64,000 bases of DNA from Candidatus Thorarchaeota archaeon (GTDB lineage: Archaea; Asgardarchaeota; Thorarchaeia; Thorarchaeales; Thorarchaeaceae). The notes below the pieces were generated by a model, which was given only the letters and a program-made list of their open reading frames with translations, did not search any database and was not told the origin of the DNA. The DNA is taken from contig JAIZWL010000002.1 in the NCBI GenBank assembly GCA_021498125.1, forward strand, positions 157,980 through 221,979. The letters are read 5' to 3'. The position numbers and the translations under genes were made by a program. This document shows positions 35,036 to 42,523 of the stretch, one piece after another (the stretch's first letter is position 1; every line of letters starts with the position of its first letter).

Positions 35036-35952
35036 GATATTCTATACTAGAGATGATAGACCTTCTGGACGATCAATTCCCTGTGTTATTGCATGCCGTA
35101 CTACATAGATTCCCCATTTTGGTGATTGGTGAAAATACTGAGAGTGTTGATGACTTTGTTGACAGTCTAGTCTCATTAGCACCTCATCGGCATCAGCTTG
35201 TCTTCTGGCGGGATTTCACAACTGAAGATGATATAATCTCTGTATGGATGGAAGAACGGCATAACTATGATGTTGCTCGTACGATTGTCTGTAGCAAATC
35301 CGCAAACATTCGTCTTGTATTAGATAGGATCTCTAACTTTACAGGATGGATAGTTGGGGTGCCCTTTGGCTCGCGTACACTCGGATTAAACATTGATGAG
35401 GCATTAGTACAACAGCTCTACCGTACAGTGGAACAGGAATCGCGCAATGTGGGAGTTCTAGAACTCAAAACACGATCGCAGGTTCAATTTCGAACCCTAC
35501 ACCCAATACAAAACAAACTCGAAGTCGAAAAGCATGTTGTTGATAAGATTCTGACTCGGAAAAAGCAATCACTAGAACGAATTAGAAGATTACTTAAGAA
35601 ATCAATTCGGGGGACAGCGGTTCCAGAAACGTTTGTGAAAGAATTACTTCAATTAAATGAGGAGGCAGTGCTAATTACTAAAGATATGTTCAATGAAGAG
35701 ATCAGTGGCTTCGTTCATGCGGCACATAGGGCCGCAACAATTCTTGCAAGAATACGTTTTGCAAGAGAGTTAGGAGCTCCTACTAAATTGACAGAGAGGA
35801 ACCTATTCGAGGCGATCGGTTGGGATATTGGGCATCTGGGAGAGATAATCCAGTTTGTCAACGCTGAATGGCATGAAGACTTTTCCGACTGCGTTAGTGG
35901 AGATACGTTCCTTGGGCTTGGAGCATGGGTTGATAGCATGTGGGGAGCATAG
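35032..35952 (+). CDS. Unknown protein of the roadblock-GTPase operon
   Basis: 306 residues, unrecognised. The N-terminal 130 residues show beta/alpha alternation (FPILVIGENTESVDDFVDSLVSL) resembling a P-loop fold whose Walker A is missing. A charged helical region (VEKHVVDKILTRKKQSLERIRRLLKKS) follows at about 160-190. Then an acidic helical C-terminus with LGAPTKLTERNLFEAIGWDIGHLGEII. Fixed between a roadblock protein (4-bp overlap) and an MglA-like GTPase (12 bp gap), so it is likely a component of the same switch. Confidence 0.7.
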   Translation: MRYSILEMIDLLDDQFPVLLHAVLHRFPILVIGENTESVDDFVDSLVSLAPHRHQLVFWRDFTTEDDIISVWMEERHNYDVARTIVCSKSANIRLVLDRISNFTGWIVGVPFGSRTLGLNIDEALVQQLYRTVEQESRNVGVLELKTRSQVQFRTLHPIQNKLEVEKHVVDKILTRKKQSLERIRRLLKKSIRGTAVPETFVKELLQLNEEAVLITKDMFNEEISGFVHAAHRAATILARIRFARELGAPTKLTERNLFEAIGWDIGHLGEIIQFVNAEWHEDFSDCVSGDTFLGLGAWVDSMWGA

Positions 35953-35963
35953 GAGGGCGAACA

Positions 35964-36542
35964 ATGATTGTAGACTATGGATCACGCACAATTGGATTGA
36001 AGATTGTATTTTTTGGCCCTGCGATGAGCGGGAAGACAACATCAATACGGTGGCTATTCTCTGCATTAGATGTCTTTGATAGACTCACTGCTATTGAAAA
36101 TACTGTAGGCCGAACAATGTTTTGCGATTTCGGAACCATTCCGATTCCAATTGCAGGAGGATGGTCGGTCAATGCACACGTATGGACTGCAACAGGACAG
36201 GACTTTTACAGATCGACTCGTGAGGTGGTCATGGTGGGCACGGACGGAGTCATCTTTGTGGCAGACTCGCAAAGAAGTCTGATGGATGAGAATAGAGCAA
36301 GCTGGAATGAACTAATGCTCTTACTCGAAAACGAATGCAGGTCATTGCCGATAGTTGTTCTCTTGAACAAGCAAGATATCCCAAATCCGATTGGCGAAAC
36401 CGAGCTTCGTAGATCGCTTGACATTCCAGATGCGATTCCGGTCTTCAGAACAGTCGCAAAAGAGGGCAAAAACATCATGGAGTCGTTCCAGGTTATTTTC
36501 CAGAGTGCAATCCGGTCAAGTGTTTTATCACAGTCATCCTAA
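35964..36542 (+). CDS. MglA/Arf-like small GTPase
   Basis: 192 residues from the ATG at 35964, six bases after GGAGGG. G1 is GPAMSGKT (about 18-25), G2 lies in ENTVGRTMFCDFG, G3 reads TATGQ (75-79) in place of DxxGQ, as in MglA, then FVADSQRS, and G4 is NKQD at 135-138. This pattern (RTxFxDF, TxxGQxFY) is MglA-like and not a canonical Ras. It would be controlled by the roadblock protein upstream. It acts at a membrane or in polarity in bacteria; function here unknown. Confidence 0.88.
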   Translation: MIVDYGSRTIGLKIVFFGPAMSGKTTSIRWLFSALDVFDRLTAIENTVGRTMFCDFGTIPIPIAGGWSVNAHVWTATGQDFYRSTREVVMVGTDGVIFVADSQRSLMDENRASWNELMLLLENECRSLPIVVLLNKQDIPNPIGETELRRSLDIPDAIPVFRTVAKEGKNIMESFQVIFQSAIRSSVLSQSS

Positions 36543-36616
36543 ATCTTTGCTAAAAGAATTGTATCTCGCTATGCTTATCACGGTGTAGTATAAAGTATAG
36601 CGAGGCGTGAATAGAT

Positions 36617-37381
36617 ATGTTCATTTCATTTATTGTAGGAACTGCCGGCTCAGGAAAATCATTGTTGACAGCCGCACTAGAAAAGTGGCTTATATCATTG
36701 GAGGCCAGCGTTGCCATTGTCAATCTTGACCCAGGTGTAGATAGCCCACCTTACACAAGCGATGTTGATGTGCGAGAGTACGTGGACTATAACGACATAA
36801 TCAGTACTTTTGGTCTTGGACCAAATGGGGCTCTTGTTGCAGCCATCGATATGGCAGTCAATCATGCCCAAGAGATGAGAGAGGAGATTATTGATACTGC
36901 TGCCGAGTACGTCATTGTCGATTGCCCCGGGCAAATGGAACTCTTTGCATACCGTAATTCGGGGCCGCTCATGGTCTCGGAACTTGCAGCCGACGACCCG
37001 GCCCTTGCGATATATTTGATGGATGCAAATATAGCACGCACTCCAGAGGGATATCTTTCATCATTGTTATTGGGAATCTCAATCAATATGAGATTTGGAC
37101 TACCTCAACTGAATATTCTTAGCAAACCAGATGTGCTAATAAACGACAAAGTCGTGGAGATTGCCTCATGGGGAGAAGAGCCATACCTTCTGGAAACCGC
37201 CCTATCCAATAGTGAACCCAGTATTGCACGTGAATATGCGGAGGCTGTATTACATATGCTTCAAGATCTTGGTGGAGGGACGGGCGTAATTCCTGTGTCG
37301 GCTAAACAAATGACAGGGATGGAGTCGCTGTATGGGGAGATGCAACAAATTTACCTTGGAGGGGACAACATAGAACATTAA
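36617..37381 (+). CDS. GPN-loop GTPase
   Basis: 254 residues. GTAGSGKS P-loop (8-15) and the diagnostic GPN tripeptide at 68-70 (FGLGPNGAL), then DCPGQME (G3) and a SKPDVL G4 near residue 170. In eukaryotes GPN1-3 help RNA polymerase II assembly; the archaeal homologue role is unknown. It is 74 bp after the MglA-like GTPase, perhaps with its own promoter. Confidence 0.92.
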   Translation: MFISFIVGTAGSGKSLLTAALEKWLISLEASVAIVNLDPGVDSPPYTSDVDVREYVDYNDIISTFGLGPNGALVAAIDMAVNHAQEMREEIIDTAAEYVIVDCPGQMELFAYRNSGPLMVSELAADDPALAIYLMDANIARTPEGYLSSLLLGISINMRFGLPQLNILSKPDVLINDKVVEIASWGEEPYLLETALSNSEPSIAREYAEAVLHMLQDLGGGTGVIPVSAKQMTGMESLYGEMQQIYLGGDNIEH

Positions 37382-37403
37382 AGATGATGGCAGGAATGAG
37401 GAC

Positions 37404-38411
37404 GTGAACAAGTATTTTTTAATAATCGGAGGGGAACAAACTAGTCTCGCAAGAGCAGAAATTGAGTCATTACTCAGGGCATATGACTCATCTATGACTG
37501 TGTCATGGAATGGACGGGTAGGTCTCATCAATGCCGTGCAAAATCCAATTCGATTTCTATTAGAGAGAGCAGCATACTTACGAGAGGCTGGTGAAATAAT
37601 CGGGATAATTCATCAAGATAGAGAAATAGATGAGAGCAATATTCGCGAGGCCGTAGCTGCCGATACCACCTTTTATGTACGAGGCTTTAATGTAGACCAA
37701 CCGCGTAGTGGGGGCCATAGCATATCGGTCGAAATTGGAAAAATAATGAAAAAGATCACACGGGCAAAAGTGTCATTTAGTGACAAAGGAGTAAGACTAC
37801 GTGCGATTGATATGGGCAATGAAATCATAATTGGCAAGGCAATCGAATCACGTACACGCAAGTTGCTCAAAATACGAAAAGGAAATGCGCGTGCGTTCTT
37901 TCATCCATCGGTTATGAATGCACCCCTTGCAAGAGCAATGTGTAATCTGGCTCAAGTGATGCCCGGACAAATCATGTTGGATCCGTTCTGTGGGGGTGGT
38001 GGAATTTTATGCGAGGGAGCTCAACTAGGTGCGAGTGTGATAGGTGTGGACATGAATTGGCGGCTTCTTCAGGGTGCTAAAAAGAACCTCTGGCAAATAG
38101 GAAACCGGTCAGGCGTGCTTGTTCAGGCAGACGCCCGGTCATTGCCGATTAGTCATGTCGATGCAGTTGTAACGGATCCACCTTACGGACAGACAAGCTC
38201 GACACGTGGAGATAGAGCTGATCATCTGGTAGACAGATTACTGGATGAGCTTGAAGGGGTCATGACAGTCGGAGGTAAACTATGCATATGTAGTGAAAAG
38301 AAAATGGCCATAGGAAACATCATTCATAATAAAGGGTTGACCGAGGATATTTGTATTTCAGTCCGAATACATAAAAAAATGATTAGAGAGATCAGAGTAA
38401 TCTCTTACTGA
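37404..38411 (+). CDS. trmG10: tRNA (guanine10-N2)-methyltransferase, Trm11/TrmG10 type
   Basis: 335 residues. N-terminal THUMP-like half, then a Rossmann methyltransferase with DPFCGGGGILCEGAQLGASVIGVDMN (SAM loop) and the catalytic TDPPYGQ. The family dimethylates tRNA G10 N2 in archaea. GTG start at 37404. Converges with UPF0201, overlapping by 7 bp. Confidence 0.88.
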   Translation: MNKYFLIIGGEQTSLARAEIESLLRAYDSSMTVSWNGRVGLINAVQNPIRFLLERAAYLREAGEIIGIIHQDREIDESNIREAVAADTTFYVRGFNVDQPRSGGHSISVEIGKIMKKITRAKVSFSDKGVRLRAIDMGNEIIIGKAIESRTRKLLKIRKGNARAFFHPSVMNAPLARAMCNLAQVMPGQIMLDPFCGGGGILCEGAQLGASVIGVDMNWRLLQGAKKNLWQIGNRSGVLVQADARSLPISHVDAVVTDPPYGQTSSTRGDRADHLVDRLLDELEGVMTVGGKLCICSEKKMAIGNIIHNKGLTEDICISVRIHKKMIREIRVISY

Positions 38412-38818
38412 AACACAATCTGACCATCTTTAGTTAATGGAGTGAACCAAGAGAGGAACTGCTGAAAATCGTCTTCATTCTCAAAGATAAAACGAATATC
38501 TATTGACCCCAATGGGGGAGCTTCGTCGTAGCTATCGACAATTCGAACACGCCCTATGTAGGCTGCCTGCTTATCCAACATCATAAGAGTAGCATGCCCT
38601 GTGGAATTGCCTATCAAATGTGACCTAACTGCATCTATAATTCGCTGTTCAAATATACGAGACCGAAACCAATCGAGATTGTGTAAGTTATCGGTAAAAG
38701 ACACCAGCAATGAATCAACACAATCAAACGAAAGAGCCGGAAAGAGATTAGTCAGTGCTGTATGAACTTTGCTCTCATCTTCGGTCGGAAAAAGAACGGT
38801 CTCAATCTCCAAATGCAA
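38405..38818 (-). CDS. UPF0201 family RNA-binding-like protein
   Basis: 137 residues from a TTG at 38816-38818, ten bases after GGAGG and just one base past the upstream stop; an ATG at 38881 would overlap the kinase-like gene by 62 bp and adds non-family sequence. Begins MHLEIETVLFPTEDESKVHTALTNLFP, the UPF0201 hallmark (COG1931), ending in IDIRFIFENEDDFQQFLSWFTP. Often adjacent to the UPF0200 kinase, as here. Function unknown. Confidence 0.82.
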   Translation of the reverse strand: MHLEIETVLFPTEDESKVHTALTNLFPALSFDCVDSLLVSFTDNLHNLDWFRSRIFEQRIIDAVRSHLIGNSTGHATLMMLDKQAAYIGRVRIVDSYDEAPPLGSIDIRFIFENEDDFQQFLSWFTPLTKDGQIVFQ

Positions 38819-38819
38819 T

Positions 38820-39362
38820 TCAAACAAGCCTCCGAGCTGCACGTCGTATGTTTTCTTGAAGAGAGTCAAGTGAACCTTCATTCACAATCATAATGTCCGC
38901 CAGAGCAATTACACCACCAAGACCAACAGAGATTTCGCGCATATCACGCTCACGGAAAGTTTCAAAATCCGGAGGAGAATCTTTACGCCCGCGACTCTGC
39001 AAGCGGGTAAATCGTGTCATCGGGGCAGAGTGCACACAGACAATCGTCACAGTATCAGAGAATTCTTTGAAGACATCTACTTCAGCCAGACTTCTACAAC
39101 CCTCGATAACAACCTCAGCAGCATCCAATGTATTGATGTGAGGTATGCATCTCTTAGCAACTGCACCAAGGCCGTCCATTTCACGCAATTCGAGCATTAT
39201 TTTTCGAGTGTTTAGGGGAGTAGGCTCTAAGCCACGGCTACGAACTTCAGAACGTATCACATCACCCATCACGATTAGTGGAATCTTAAATTCCTCATGC
39301 AGAATACGGGCCACCTCACTCTTTCCAGCCCCCGGCATTCCTGTGATAATCACAAACTTCAC
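38820..39362 (-). CDS. UPF0200 family nucleotide kinase-like protein
   Basis: 180 residues from the GTG at 39360-39362 (GAGGGAT five bases before); an upstream ATG overlaps the AAA gene. Starts VKFVIITGMPGAGKSEVARILHEEF, a P-loop of the adenylate/dephospho-CoA kinase class. A later VVIEGCRSLAEVDVF and RGRKDSPPDFETFRERD lid-like region fit UPF0200 (COG0237-related). Substrate unknown. Confidence 0.85.
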   Translation of the reverse strand: MKFVIITGMPGAGKSEVARILHEEFKIPLIVMGDVIRSEVRSRGLEPTPLNTRKIMLELREMDGLGAVAKRCIPHINTLDAAEVVIEGCRSLAEVDVFKEFSDTVTIVCVHSAPMTRFTRLQSRGRKDSPPDFETFRERDMREISVGLGGVIALADIMIVNEGSLDSLQENIRRAARRLV

Positions 39363-39378
39363 GCAAATCCCTCTGACT

Positions 39379-40506
39379 TCAAACCATATAATCCGGAGAT
39401 TCCTTTGATCTGATCTTTTCAAGCACAGCATTAACAATATGTGACGGTATCACATCCATGTCTGAAATCAATGCAATATGGAAGGATTCCTTTAATAGTC
39501 TATCACGAAGGTCGCGTCCGGAAAAGCCTTCAGTCCTTGCAGCCAATTGGGCTAAATCGGCTTCGAGAGGGATGGGGAGCCTAGATGCATACATCTTGAG
39601 CAACAACAATCGTTCTTTTACATCAGGCAGATTAAATTCAAACACAGCATCAAATCGACTACGTAGCGCTCGATCTAATAGCGGCAATGCATTTGTGGCG
39701 CCAATCACAACAACTCCGGAGGATTCATCGGTACTATCCAGCTCGCCCAATAATGCCGTGACTACTTCGGACACATCCCCTCTAATAGATTGGAAAGACC
39801 GTGCAAGTCCGATAGCATCAAGCTCGTCTACAAAAACAATACTTGGAGATTCTTCACGTGCCTCGTTAAAAAGCGTAGAGATTCTTCGGCCGCCGTCCCC
39901 CACATGAATTCCAATAAGATCTGATGCCTTTACTAAAAATATCTGCGCATTAGCCTCTTGCGCCAAAGCTCGTGCGGTCATGGTCTTACCTGTACCAGGA
40001 GGACCATGAAACAGGACTGCACGTGGAGACCATTCACCAAATCGAGCAGGATCCTTGAGATATTTCAAAATCAACATACATTTTCGTTTAACTTGTTCAT
40101 GCCCAACTATATCATTCAATGTGTAGCGTGAAGGAATAGGAGGCTTTGGAGCAACAGCGGATTTTAGTTGGATAGTAGTTGTACGGGTCACCACAGAATC
40201 TTCGGGAGTGACCTCGGCAACACGAAATGCAAAATCGGGCATTACATACCTGTCGAAGAGATACATCCCAGAATAGAGTACACTGCCCATCCATTGCTCA
40301 CGCGCATAATCCGTAAATAACTCTTGATTATCAATTTCAAGTCCAACAGGTTTGGGATCCCCTCGCAATCTAAAGGGATATCCGACTGGTTCAAGTACGA
40401 CCAACTCAGCACTTCGTACCTCATGATGCTTGTGTTTGCTTGCTTTCTTTGTGGAATCGCGGGATGAGGCAGGTAAATCCATACCTGATTCTTTTCGACG
40501 GGTCAA
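39379..40506 (-). CDS. AAA+ ATPase (COG1223 type, Cdc48/PAN-like module)
   Basis: 375 residues. Walker A GPPGTGKT, Walker B IVFVDELDAIG, sensor 1 GATNA, arginine finger region ALRSRFDAVFEFNLP, sensor-2 helix. An N-terminal 130-residue domain precedes the AAA module. The family is an archaeal single-AAA ATPase, possibly a proteasome or membrane-protease partner. TTG start at 40504-40506 nine bases after GGTGA; the ATG at 40482 is a shorter alternative. Confidence 0.87.
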   Translation of the reverse strand: MTRRKESGMDLPASSRDSTKKASKHKHHEVRSAELVVLEPVGYPFRLRGDPKPVGLEIDNQELFTDYAREQWMGSVLYSGMYLFDRYVMPDFAFRVAEVTPEDSVVTRTTTIQLKSAVAPKPPIPSRYTLNDIVGHEQVKRKCMLILKYLKDPARFGEWSPRAVLFHGPPGTGKTMTARALAQEANAQIFLVKASDLIGIHVGDGGRRISTLFNEAREESPSIVFVDELDAIGLARSFQSIRGDVSEVVTALLGELDSTDESSGVVVIGATNALPLLDRALRSRFDAVFEFNLPDVKERLLLLKMYASRLPIPLEADLAQLAARTEGFSGRDLRDRLLKESFHIALISDMDVIPSHIVNAVLEKIRSKESPDYMV

Positions 40507-40634
40507 GGTAATTAGTCACCAGCAAACACCACAAATGATTCTGCTTTAAGACTATCTTTCGTGACCTACAAACAAAACTGACATATTTGTTGACTCCCAG
40601 CTTTGCGTGTATATCGATAATAGGTGGAAATATA

Positions 40635-41198
40635 ATGAGTACAATGGTTCGAGCCTTTCTTAGTATAGATATTGAAGATCCTGCACTCGTATCAAGAATT
40701 GCACATATACAACAAAAAATCGATAGAGAAGCTGTAAAGATTAAGATGGTTGAACAAGAAAATATACATTTTACGCTCAGATTTTTAGGGGACACTTCAA
40801 CTGCCAAAATTGAACAGATTAGGGAACAGATGCAAGAGGTCACGTTTTCACCCTTTACCATTAGAATTGAGGGAGTCGGAGCGTTTCCGAGCATACAACG
40901 ACCAAGAGTCATATGGGTTGGAACAACGGAAAATCAAGACCGCCTACGTGCATTAAAGGAACGAGTTGATGAGGCACTGGGCAATCTCGCATATCCAATA
41001 GATCGCAAGTTTAAGGCACATGCCACGATAGCCAGAGTCCGTTCAGTATTTAATAGAGCGAGAATGATCACCAATCTTGAGATGCTTAAGGATGAGTCCA
41101 TAGGAACGATGACTGTGACCAGTTTTAGGATGAAAAAAAGCACACTCACTCCAAAGGGCCCAATCTATGAAACACTCTGGGAAGTTCCTGCAATATGA
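40635..41198 (+). CDS. thpR: RNA 2',3'-cyclic phosphodiesterase (ThpR/LigT)
   Basis: 187 residues from the ATG at 40635, seven bases after AGGTGG. HFTLRFLG and HATIARV are the paired HxTx motifs of the 2H phosphoesterases. Upstream in-frame starts would add 16 residues that look unlike the family. It opens 2',3'-cyclic phosphates on RNA ends, as made by the tRNA splicing endonuclease, which is relevant given the many tRNA introns here. Confidence 0.92.
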   Translation: MSTMVRAFLSIDIEDPALVSRIAHIQQKIDREAVKIKMVEQENIHFTLRFLGDTSTAKIEQIREQMQEVTFSPFTIRIEGVGAFPSIQRPRVIWVGTTENQDRLRALKERVDEALGNLAYPIDRKFKAHATIARVRSVFNRARMITNLEMLKDESIGTMTVTSFRMKKSTLTPKGPIYETLWEVPAI

Positions 41199-41241
41199 TG
41201 AATGTACTAAGACCAAACAAATGAAAAATCTAAAGACAATA

Positions 41242-41349
41242 TGGTGGGCCGGGGGAGACTTGAACTCCCGGTCTCTTGCAGCCTGGATCCCTAGCTAGTA
41301 TGCCGGGAATACCCCAAGCAAGAATCATACCAAGCTAGACTACCGACCC
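41242..41349 (-). tRNA. tRNA-Pro (GGG) with canonical 37/38 intron
   Basis: Minus strand: GGGTCGG/CCGGCCC acceptor (one G-U), A, CCA. D arm TCTAGCTTGGTATGA. Anticodon stem CTTGC/GCAAG with GGG anticodon in TTGGGG; about 30 bases lie between G37 and T38. TCCC...GGGA inside and TGGG/TCCA make the bulge-helix-bulge. T arm CGGGAG-TTCAAGTCTCCCG-type. The intron is at the usual archaeal position. Confidence 0.9.
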
Positions 41350-41417
41350 ATATCTAATTCGGGATGTGAAATAAAGATAAAGCTTGCCGTTTTGTGCAGT
41401 GATAATGCTCAATAGAC

Positions 41418-42497
41418 ATGGTATATACTATTTTAATGAGGAAGATGACAACTGACTTGATCTATCACGAGAGTTTCATTCAACATGTAATGTCCAGCGG
41501 GCATCCTGAACGGCCAGAGCGACTAGTTCGAGCATTAGAAGAGGTGAAACGGTCCAGATTGCTCGACAAAAAGGTACGTATGGTCGAGGCAATTCCTGCG
41601 GATTTATCAGAAATTTATCCGTTACATAGTATGCAGTATATCCGCGCATTGAAAGAAAAATCCGAGCGGGGTGGAGGATATTACACGGTGGATACGAGTG
41701 TCAATGAGCACACTTACACTGCAGCAATCCATGCCGCAGGTGGAGGGATTCTGGCGGTGGACAGAATACTACAGGGAGAGAGTGATAACGCATTTGTCTT
41801 ATGTAGACCACCCGGCCATCATGCTGAATACGAGCGAGCTTTTGGATTTTGCTTCATAAACAATATTGCTGTAGCTGCGAACCACCTTCTCACCAAACAT
41901 AAAATCAGGAGAATAATGATCGTAGATTATGATGCGCATCATGGGAATGGAACACAAGACATGTTTTATGACACGGACAAAGTCTTGTACATAGGGCTCC
42001 ATCAAGATGGGCGGACATTATTTCCAGGAAGTGGATTTGTGGATGAAAAAGGCGTGGGGGAAGGAGAGGACTATACAGCAAATGTACCTATGTATCCGGG
42101 TGCAGGAGGTAAATCGTATGACCTTGCCTTCACCGAGATCGTGGAACCGCTCGCAGAAATCTACAGACCCGAGTTCATTCTGGTATCGGCGGGTTATGAC
42201 TGCCATCAGGATGATCCTTTAACAATGCTGGGGCTTACACTTGAGGACATAGACATGATGAATCGGAGGCTTGTTGATCTCTCGAAAAGGTACTCTAAAG
42301 GCCATATTGCAATGTTCTTAGAAGGAGGATATAATTTGAATGCTGTTTCACTAGGCACTAGGATAACTCTAGAAGCGTTAGCTGGATCTGATTCAATAAT
42401 TCCTGAGGAGCCTCAGACAGAGAGCGATATTTGCATTTCACAGGTATCTGCAACAGTCAAAGACCTGAAAAAACAGATTCGGTCGCTTTTACAATAG
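41418..42497 (+). CDS. Histone deacetylase family protein (HDAC/AcuC-like)
   Basis: 359 residues. RPPGHHAEYERAFGFCFINNIAVAA contains the paired His; IVDYDAHHGNGTQDMFY the zinc-binding Asp/His; SAGYDCHQDDPLTMLGLT and LEGGYNL complete the active site. Possible substrates: acetylated Alba or histones, polyamines or acetoin metabolism. Start ATG 41418, or 41436/41445; a TATATAC tract overlaps the 5' end, so the shorter starts are possible. Confidence 0.93.
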   Translation: MVYTILMRKMTTDLIYHESFIQHVMSSGHPERPERLVRALEEVKRSRLLDKKVRMVEAIPADLSEIYPLHSMQYIRALKEKSERGGGYYTVDTSVNEHTYTAAIHAAGGGILAVDRILQGESDNAFVLCRPPGHHAEYERAFGFCFINNIAVAANHLLTKHKIRRIMIVDYDAHHGNGTQDMFYDTDKVLYIGLHQDGRTLFPGSGFVDEKGVGEGEDYTANVPMYPGAGGKSYDLAFTEIVEPLAEIYRPEFILVSAGYDCHQDDPLTMLGLTLEDIDMMNRRLVDLSKRYSKGHIAMFLEGGYNLNAVSLGTRITLEALAGSDSIIPEEPQTESDICISQVSATVKDLKKQIRSLLQ

Positions 42498-42523
42498 TAA
42501 TTGTGTGCATATCGAGTGGAAGA

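Noticed and set aside
39458-39907. 149-codon frame opposite the AAA ATPase
   Set aside because: Antisense of a well-supported AAA module, Ser-rich translation.
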